This document shows, one piece after another, positions 1 through 4,494 of a stretch of 5,796 nt of DNA. The position numbers and the translations under genes are program-made. The DNA lies in NCBI GenBank assembly GCA_027038695.1, contig JALWHA010000116.1:1-5796 (forward strand), in the 5' to 3' direction. The notes below the pieces were generated by a model that made no database searches, was not told the DNA's origin, and saw nothing but the letters and a program-made list of their open reading frames with translations. The stretch is from Acidobacteriota bacterium. GTDB taxonomy: Bacteria; Acidobacteriota; Holophagae; Thermotomaculales; Thermotomaculaceae. Each line of letters starts with the position of its first letter. The first letter of the stretch is position 1.

Positions 1-210
1 TTTTTAGAAAATAAATTAAACTTTCAATCAGAGGATATTGTTTTTGCGATCGGCGGAGAAAACGGTTTTAGCGAAAAATTTTTAGAAAAAGGAATGTTTT
101 TGCTTTCTCTTTCAAAAATGACGTTTACACATGAATTTGCAAGAATTATACTATTAGAACAGGTGTATAGGGCCTTTACCATAATAAAAAATATTAAGTA
201 CCAGAGGTAA
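1..210 (+). CDS. rlmH: RlmH, 23S rRNA (pseudouridine1915-N3)-methyltransferase, C-terminal part (5' end outside window)
   Basis: The reading frame is open from base 1 and ends at TAA 208-210, giving the last 69 residues of a SPOUT-class methyltransferase that is about 155 aa when complete. RlmH uses S-adenosylmethionine to methylate N3 of a pseudouridine in helix 69 of 23S rRNA on assembled 70S ribosomes, in the cytoplasm. Visible family motifs are the knotted SAM-binding loop AIGGENGFS (residues 16-24 of the fragment), the LSLSKMTFTHEFAR block with its conserved His, and LLEQVYRAFTI near the C-terminus. The protein ends in Tyr-Gln-Arg, whereas most homologues end in Tyr-His-Lys/Arg, so the usual His is replaced by Gln here. 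The lapB-like gene starts 2 bp after the stop, and its Shine-Dalgarno (GAGGT, 204-208) overlaps the rlmH stop codon, so the two are very likely cotranscribed. The family assignment is secure; activity was not tested. Confidence 0.95.
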   Translation, partial: FLENKLNFQSEDIVFAIGGENGFSEKFLEKGMFLLSLSKMTFTHEFARIILLEQVYRAFTIIKNIKYQR

Positions 211-212
211 GA

Positions 213-1487
213 ATGAAGAACAGGGATTTGGTTTTATTGGTTTTGTTTTCGGTTTTAATCTTTATTGTGGCTTTTCTTTACTATGAGAATATCGGCTTGA
301 TGAAGCAGGATTTTACCGTTTTTAAGCATTTTGTTTTTAAGTTGGACAGGATTCTTCTGGTTATATTTTTGTTAGGGGGAGTTTTTACCTTTGCGGTTTA
401 TAGGAGTTTTCGGCTTTCTTCAAATCTTTCATGGAGGGCTAACAGGTTTTTTATCAGGGCGTTAAATAACCTGTATTCTTCAAGATACAAAGAGGCTAAG
501 GAAGAAATTTTAAAGGCGTTGGAGATTGCTCCTAAAAATTACGACTTGCTCATGACCGCCGGGGTAATTGAAAAAAGGCTTAAAAATTATGATTCGTCTT
601 ATGAGTTGTTTTTAGAGGCGTTTAACAGAAAACCTACTATTCAGGCTTTTCAAAAGATGATAGATATAATTAAAACAGGCAACTTAAAGGTTGACAGTGA
701 GGAGTTGTACTATCTTTCCAAAGAGATACCCAGGCCTGACAGAGGATACGGTAGAAAGTTGCTTTTAGACTATTACAAGGAAAAGAGGGAGTGGGATTGG
801 GCTTATAAGGTCTTTAACAGAGGGAAAAAGTACAGGCCTGATATTTATACAGATAAGTTGAGAGTTGAGATTGAATATGAAATAGCAAAGAAAGAAAAAT
901 CAAAAAAGAAGTTGAAAGAAATTATCAAAGAGTTTCCCGATTTTGCTCCCGCTTATATGTTTTATGCCGAGATATTAAAGGAAGAAGAGAAGTTTGAGGA
1001 GATGGTTGAGGTTTTAAAGAACGGTTTTTACAGAACCCATATTGTAGAATTCTTGCAGATGTTAGAAGACTATTTCCTTGAAAAATCAGACCCGGAAGGG
1101 GCGGTGGAAGCGCTTAACGAGGTTGTTCTAAATGAGAATTATAATGTATTGGCGCAGTTTTTCCTGGGCAAGTTGTATTACAGGCTGGAACTTTCGGAAA
1201 AAGCAAGGGAGATCTTTGAAAATATTAAAGGGGAAGTGAGGTACATACCCGGCCTTTACTATTACCTTGCGGATATTTACAGAAAGAAAAAGGATTTTGA
1301 TACCGCATTCGGATATTTAAAACAACTTGCCAAAGAGCAGCATCTTGATAAATTCAGGTTTAAGTGTGATTCCTGCGGCTGGGAGATGGAAAACTGGAGT
1401 GAAAGGTGTCCTAAATGCGGAGAGATAAATTCAGTAAGAATAATGTATGAGGCTTATACTTCCGATAGCACTGTTTTTATGCTTTGA
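213..1487 (+). CDS. lapB: LapB-like membrane-anchored TPR protein with C-terminal rubredoxin-type zinc ribbon and LapA-like N-terminus
   Basis: This is a 424-aa protein. Residues about 5-24 and 47-63 are hydrophobic helices separated by a short charged loop; basic residues before helix 1 and after helix 2 (R64, R67, R75, R78) predict both ends in the cytoplasm. Residues about 75-375 are helical with TPR character (e.g. LYSSRYKEAKEEILKALEIAP and FFLGKLYYRLELSEKAREIF). The end carries C385-x2-C388-x10-C399-x2-C402, the same Cys spacing as the E. coli LapB metal-binding domain. In E. coli, LapB (YciM) is anchored by one helix and helps FtsH degrade LpxC, tuning LPS synthesis. That role is inferred here from architecture. 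The two-helix N-terminus resembles the separate small protein LapA (DUF1049 type), suggesting a LapA-LapB fusion; E. coli LapB is 389 aa. The ATG at 213 is supported by GAGGT at 204-208. The alternative is a generic TPR/zinc-ribbon membrane protein. Confidence 0.8.
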   Translation: MKNRDLVLLVLFSVLIFIVAFLYYENIGLMKQDFTVFKHFVFKLDRILLVIFLLGGVFTFAVYRSFRLSSNLSWRANRFFIRALNNLYSSRYKEAKEEILKALEIAPKNYDLLMTAGVIEKRLKNYDSSYELFLEAFNRKPTIQAFQKMIDIIKTGNLKVDSEELYYLSKEIPRPDRGYGRKLLLDYYKEKREWDWAYKVFNRGKKYRPDIYTDKLRVEIEYEIAKKEKSKKKLKEIIKEFPDFAPAYMFYAEILKEEEKFEEMVEVLKNGFYRTHIVEFLQMLEDYFLEKSDPEGAVEALNEVVLNENYNVLAQFFLGKLYYRLELSEKAREIFENIKGEVRYIPGLYYYLADIYRKKKDFDTAFGYLKQLAKEQHLDKFRFKCDSCGWEMENWSERCPKCGEINSVRIMYEAYTSDSTVFML

Positions 1488-1491
1488 TTTT

Positions 1492-1500
1492 TGATATAAT
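1492..1500 (+). promoter_or_regulatory. Extended -10 promoter (TGATATAAT) for yebC-ruvC
   Basis: A perfect TATAAT (1495-1500) is preceded by TG at 1492-1493, giving the extended -10 form TGnTATAAT. It lies just after the stop of the upstream gene (TGA 1485-1487). No good TTGACA-like -35 lies 16-18 bp upstream (the sequence there is about CTGTTTT), but extended -10 promoters tolerate this. Transcription would start near 1507 and leave a leader of about 20 nt before the yebC ATG at 1528. In an AT-rich genome a chance match is possible, but the position in the only intergenic gap on this strand supports it. Confidence 0.6.
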
Positions 1501-1518
1501 TTATTGAAAAAATATTGC

Positions 1519-1524
1519 GGAGGA
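1519..1524 (+). promoter_or_regulatory. Strong ribosome binding site of yebC (GGAGGA)
   Basis: GGAGGA sits about 4 nt before ATG 1528. It decides the start: an in-frame TTG at 1504 would add eight residues (MKKYCGGF) encoded by the Shine-Dalgarno region itself. The protein from 1528 begins MAGHSKWANIKHKK, the conserved N-terminus of the YebC family. Confidence 0.9.
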
Positions 1525-1527
1525 TTT

Positions 1528-2265
1528 ATGGCGGGACATAGTAAATGGGCAAATATTAAGCACAAAAAGGCGAGGGAAGACGCCAAAAGAGGCAAGGTTT
1601 TTACCAAATTGATAAAGGAAATTACCGTTGCCGCAAGGTTAGGGGGAGGCGACCCTGAAGCCAATCCGAGGTTAAGGGCGGCGATTGCCGCGGCAAAGGC
1701 TGCCAATATGCCTGCAGATAATATAGATAGGGCAATAAAAAAGGGTACCGGCGAACTTGAGGGAGTTAACTACGAAGACGTTACTTACGAAGGTTACGGT
1801 CCCGGCGGTGTAGCGATATTCCTTGAATGTGTTACGGATAACAAAAACAGAACCACGCCTGAAATAAGACACCTTTTCTCAAAGTACGGCGGGAATCTGG
1901 GAGAAAACGGTTCTGTTTCCTATATGTTTAATAGAAAAGGTTTTATCGTTATAGATAAGGACAAGGTTGACGAGGATTCTTTAATGGAGGTTGTTCTGGA
2001 TGCAGGCGGGGAAGATGTGGTTGACGAAGGGGAAACCTGGGGGGTTTACACCGATACCGCAAGCTTTAACGTGGTCAGGGATGCTATTGAGGCTGCCGGA
2101 ATTCCTATGGTTGAAGCAAAAATATCAATGATACCGACAACCTATACGAAACTTGAAGGCTCAAAATTGCAGTCTGCTTTGAAACTGCTTGACGCATTTG
2201 AAAGCCATGATGATGTTCAGAATGTCTGGACAAACCTTGACTTTGACGAATCAGAGGTTGAGTGA
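1528..2265 (+). CDS. yebC: YebC/TACO1 family protein (translation factor, historically annotated as transcriptional regulator)
   Basis: This 245-aa protein is full length for the family (E. coli YebC is 246 aa). Hallmarks in order are AGHSKWANIKHKK at residues 2-14, the Ala-rich helix and MPADNIDRAIKKGTG at 61-75, YEGYGPGG at 87-94, DNKNRT at 104-109, GGNLGENGSVSYMF at 121-134, DAGGED at 158-163, and the C-terminal LLDAFESHDDVQNVWTN block at 220-236. The family was long called a transcriptional regulator because of its frequent linkage to ruvC. Its mitochondrial relative TACO1 and recent work on bacterial members point to a ribosome-associated role in relieving stalls, notably at proline-rich stretches. 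Which subtype this protein belongs to cannot be told by eye. The start at ATG 1528 is set by GGAGGA, and an extended -10 promoter lies just upstream. The gene overlaps ruvC by GTGA (2262-2265), so translation is probably coupled. Family assignment is very secure; molecular role is from family knowledge. Confidence 0.97.
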   Translation: MAGHSKWANIKHKKAREDAKRGKVFTKLIKEITVAARLGGGDPEANPRLRAAIAAAKAANMPADNIDRAIKKGTGELEGVNYEDVTYEGYGPGGVAIFLECVTDNKNRTTPEIRHLFSKYGGNLGENGSVSYMFNRKGFIVIDKDKVDEDSLMEVVLDAGGEDVVDEGETWGVYTDTASFNVVRDAIEAAGIPMVEAKISMIPTTYTKLEGSKLQSALKLLDAFESHDDVQNVWTNLDFDESEVE

Positions 2266-2738
2266 GAATTATAGGAATTGACCCCGGTACAAAAATTACC
2301 GGTATAGGAATTATAGATGTTGACAAAAGGGGGGATTTTTCCCCTGTTTTTTTTACCTATTTGAAATTTAAAGACAGCCTTGACAATGTTATCTTTCAAT
2401 TTTACACGGGAATAAAGGATATTGTGGAGGAATATAAACCAGATATTGCGGTTATTGAAGATATATTTTACGCGGTAAACGTCAAGTCAACGATTATGCT
2501 CGCACATTTAAGGGGAAGCGCCATAACCCTTTTCAAATTAAACAATATGCCTGTGTTTTCTTATACGCCGCTTGACGTAAAAAAAACAATTGCGGGATAT
2601 GGGAGGGCTGAAAAGGAACAGGTGAAATTTTTGGTGGAGAACCATTTAAATGTAGATTTGAGCGGTTATCCTAACGATGTTTCCGATGCTCTTGCTCTTG
2701 CTATCTGTCACGCAAATTATCAGGCTTTTAATTTTTAA
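2262..2738 (+). CDS. ruvC: RuvC, crossover junction endodeoxyribonuclease (Holliday junction resolvase)
   Basis: This 158-aa enzyme has an RNase H-like fold. As a dimer with RuvAB, it cuts Holliday junctions symmetrically during recombinational repair. Acidic catalytic residues are present: D7 in GIDPGT, E66 in AVIEDIF, and the pair D139/D142 in NDVSDALALA. F69, which in E. coli stacks at the junction, and the basic residues K107 and K118 (VKKT, AEKEQV) fall at the same numbers as in E. coli RuvC. It is shorter than the E. coli protein (173 aa) because the non-catalytic C-terminal tail is missing. The start is GTG 2262, overlapping the yebC stop; GAGG at 2254-2257 inside yebC can serve as ribosome binding site. 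No ruvA or ruvB follows, as the next gene is convergent uvrC. The 3' end overlaps the uvrC 3' end by 11 bp. A GC-rich hairpin followed by eight Ts lies within the coding region near codons 22-31. Confidence 0.97.
   Translation: MRIIGIDPGTKITGIGIIDVDKRGDFSPVFFTYLKFKDSLDNVIFQFYTGIKDIVEEYKPDIAVIEDIFYAVNVKSTIMLAHLRGSAITLFKLNNMPVFSYTPLDVKKTIAGYGRAEKEQVKFLVENHLNVDLSGYPNDVSDALALAICHANYQAFNF
2325..2354 (+). other. Terminator-like hairpin plus T8 tract inside ruvC
   Basis: A run of six Gs (2329-2334), a spacer ATTTTT (2335-2340) and CCCC (2341-2344) can form a four- to five-pair G/C stem, optionally extended by flanking A-U pairs (A2328-U2345, A2326-U2347, A2325-U2348 with one mismatch). It is followed by TG and then eight Ts (2347-2354). 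This is the layout of an intrinsic terminator on the sense strand, but it lies within the frame coding DKRGDFSPVFF. That segment is poorly conserved between RuvC proteins. It could cause partial termination or be a coincidence of codon choice. Confidence 0.35.
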
Positions 2739-4494
2739 ATTTATCAAAAAACATTTTGATTTTTTTTGCTAACGGCTTGTTAACAGTCTCTTCCAATATT
2801 TCCAATTCGGCTTTTTTTATTCCGTTAACGGATTTGAATCTTTTTAAAAGTTTTTTTGCCGTTTTTTCCCCTATGCCGGGTATTTCAAGTAGCATTGATT
2901 TAAGGTTTTTCTTGTTGTACAGAGTTTTTCTGTACTCATTGGCAAACCTGTGGCTTTCGTTTCTCACCTTTGTGATGAACTTTGAGTAAGGAAGAGAAAA
3001 GTCTAATACAATTCCTTCCTTAAAGTTTTCCGAGAAAACCCTTTCTTCTCTTTTTGCTATTGAAATGAAGTCAATATCTTTAATCCCTAATTCGTCCAAT
3101 GCCTTTTTTGCCGCCTCAAGTTGCCCCTTTCCGCCGTCAATGATTATCAAATCAGGCAACCTGATCCCTCTTTTAATATCGCTTTTAAGCCTTTTTTTTA
3201 CCGCAAAGTAGATTGAGGCGTAGTCGTCGTTTACTCCTTCTTCGAGTTTTATCCTTCTGTAAAGGCTTTTTTCGGGCTTCCCCTCTTTAAAACATACTGA
3301 AGATGCTACTGAAAAGCAACCTCCTAAATGGGAGATATCAAAGCCGTAAATTGTTTTAGGTATTTTTTTCAGTTTAAGATAATCTTTTACTTTTTCAAGG
3401 TTTTCGTTGTTTTTTTCCTCTTGTTTTATCAAGAATTCAATATTATTTTCAGCCATTTGCATTAAGGGGTGAAATCTTTTTATTTTTGATATGTTTTTTA
3501 TCTTTGTTTTTGTTTGAAACCTTGTTTTATGGGTGTCTTCAAGGGTTTTTCTGTTTGTAAGTTCAAAGTTTGTCAAAATGGAAACAACTCCGTTTTTTAA
3601 AGACGCTATGTAAAGTTCAAGAAAGTGCTCTGGGGATTCAAACCTTGTTTCATCAAAGACAAACTCTTTTTTGTCAATTATCCTTTTTCCCCTGAAGTAA
3701 AACACCATTATAAAATGCCTGTTTTCATAGGGTTTGTAAAAAATAAAATCAGTATCAGGCAGATCAAGAAAAACTACCTGTTTTTCTCTAAATCTTTGCA
3801 AAGCGAACAATGTGTCCCTCAGTTCCGCGGCTTTTTCAAATTCAAGGTTATTTGCGGCTTGTTCCATTTTGTTTTTTAAGTCATTCTCAAGTTCGTTAAG
3901 CTTCCCCTCAAGAAACCTCTTTGCCATTTCAACTTTTTCCATATATTTATCTTTTGTTTCCGGGTAAACGCAGGGGGCGTAGCACCTTGAAATCTGATAC
4001 TTCAAACAGGGCCTTGTTATCTTTGAAAAGTCTGTTTTGCAGGTTTTAAGTTTAAAGTATTTTTCAACTACCGATATTGTTTTTCTGACACTTGAAACAG
4101 AGGGAAAGGGCCCGAAGTACTGTTTTTTCCATTCTTCTTTTTTTCTTGTAAAATAAATTCCGGGAAATTCTTCAGATAGATCAAGTAGTATGTAAGGATA
4201 ACTTTTGTCGTCTTTTAACTGAATGTTGAATATGGGTTTGTGTTTTTTTATTAGACTGAATTCCAGAAGCAAAGCCTCAACTTCGTTGTTTGTTACAAAA
4301 AAATCAATATGTTCGGCTTTTGATAGTATCAGGCGGTTTTTATATATTTTCGGATTTAAGTATTGGCTGACCCTTTTCTTTAAGTCCTTTGCCTTGCCTA
4401 TGTAAATTATTTTGCCGTTTTTTTCTTTAAAAAGATAAACTCCCGGTTTTCGGGGAAGTTTTTTTACCTCTCTTTCAAGGTAGGGGTTAATCAT
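2728..4494 (-). CDS. uvrC: UvrC, excinuclease ABC subunit C
   Basis: This 588-aa protein is the dual-incision nuclease of UvrABC nucleotide excision repair. UvrB recruits it to damaged DNA, where it cuts 3' and then 5' of the lesion. The N-terminal GIY-YIG nuclease spans about residues 15-95 (GVY 18-20, YIG 31-33, R41, E78, N90). Four cysteines C152, C163, C171 and C175 match the family Fe-S/metal-binding cluster. A UVR motif for UvrB contact is at about 205-235 (LEFEKAAELRD). The RNase H-like 5' nuclease follows, with D386 (FDISH), D423/D424 (NDDYA), D453 (IIDGGKGQ) and H515 (NESHRFA). The C-terminus has a good helix-hairpin-helix (LLEIPGIGEKTAKKLL, 535-550); the second hairpin is degenerate, with TVNKPLAKKI where relatives have PGI-type turns. 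The ATG at 4494 lies within the end of the upstream TPR gene (8-bp overlap) and has no clear Shine-Dalgarno, suggesting translational coupling. The 3' end overlaps ruvC by 11 bp. Confidence 0.98.
   Translation of the reverse strand: MINPYLEREVKKLPRKPGVYLFKEKNGKIIYIGKAKDLKKRVSQYLNPKIYKNRLILSKAEHIDFFVTNNEVEALLLEFSLIKKHKPIFNIQLKDDKSYPYILLDLSEEFPGIYFTRKKEEWKKQYFGPFPSVSSVRKTISVVEKYFKLKTCKTDFSKITRPCLKYQISRCYAPCVYPETKDKYMEKVEMAKRFLEGKLNELENDLKNKMEQAANNLEFEKAAELRDTLFALQRFREKQVVFLDLPDTDFIFYKPYENRHFIMVFYFRGKRIIDKKEFVFDETRFESPEHFLELYIASLKNGVVSILTNFELTNRKTLEDTHKTRFQTKTKIKNISKIKRFHPLMQMAENNIEFLIKQEEKNNENLEKVKDYLKLKKIPKTIYGFDISHLGGCFSVASSVCFKEGKPEKSLYRRIKLEEGVNDDYASIYFAVKKRLKSDIKRGIRLPDLIIIDGGKGQLEAAKKALDELGIKDIDFISIAKREERVFSENFKEGIVLDFSLPYSKFITKVRNESHRFANEYRKTLYNKKNLKSMLLEIPGIGEKTAKKLLKRFKSVNGIKKAELEILEETVNKPLAKKIKMFFDKFKN
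2743..2767 (+). terminator. Possible intrinsic terminator of the yebC-ruvC transcript, embedded in the uvrC 3' end
   Basis: ATCAAAA (2743-2749) and TTTTGAT (2754-2760) form a perfect 7-bp inverted repeat with a 4-nt loop, followed directly by seven more Ts (2761-2767). It starts 5 bp after the ruvC stop codon, where a terminator is expected. The stem holds only one G-C pair, so it would be weak. The same bases encode the last residues of UvrC (KKIKMFFD) on the other strand. No matching T-tract exists for uvrC transcription in the opposite direction. Confidence 0.4.

Noticed and set aside
1504..1527. Alternative upstream TTG start for yebC
   Set aside because: It would translate the ribosome binding site as coding sequence and precede the conserved MAGHSKW start; GGAGGA positions ATG 1528 correctly.
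1431..1706. Minus-strand open frame of 91 codons across the lapB end and yebC start
   Set aside because: It is antisense to a highly conserved YebC N-terminus, spans the promoter and ribosome binding site of yebC, and resembles no family I know.
2284..2302. Perfect 6-bp inverted repeat CCGGTA...TACCGG near the ruvC start
   Set aside because: It encodes the conserved catalytic DPGT...TG segment, has no T-tract and can be explained by codon use.
2105..2399. Minus-strand open frames of 60-73 codons over the yebC end and ruvC start
   Set aside because: They lie opposite conserved YebC and RuvC coding sequence, have low-complexity Ser-rich translations and no supporting start signals.
2756..2989. 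Plus-strand open frames inside uvrC (also 3625-3879 and 4223-4405)
   Set aside because: Phe/Leu/Ser-rich translations are typical of the complement of Lys/Glu-rich genes, and UvrC is unambiguous on the other strand.
4441..4465. CCCG-GTTTT-CGGG hairpin followed by seven Ts on the plus strand
   Set aside because: It is antisense to the conserved RKPGVY coding segment at the uvrC start, the stem is only four to five pairs, and GAAG separates it from the Ts.
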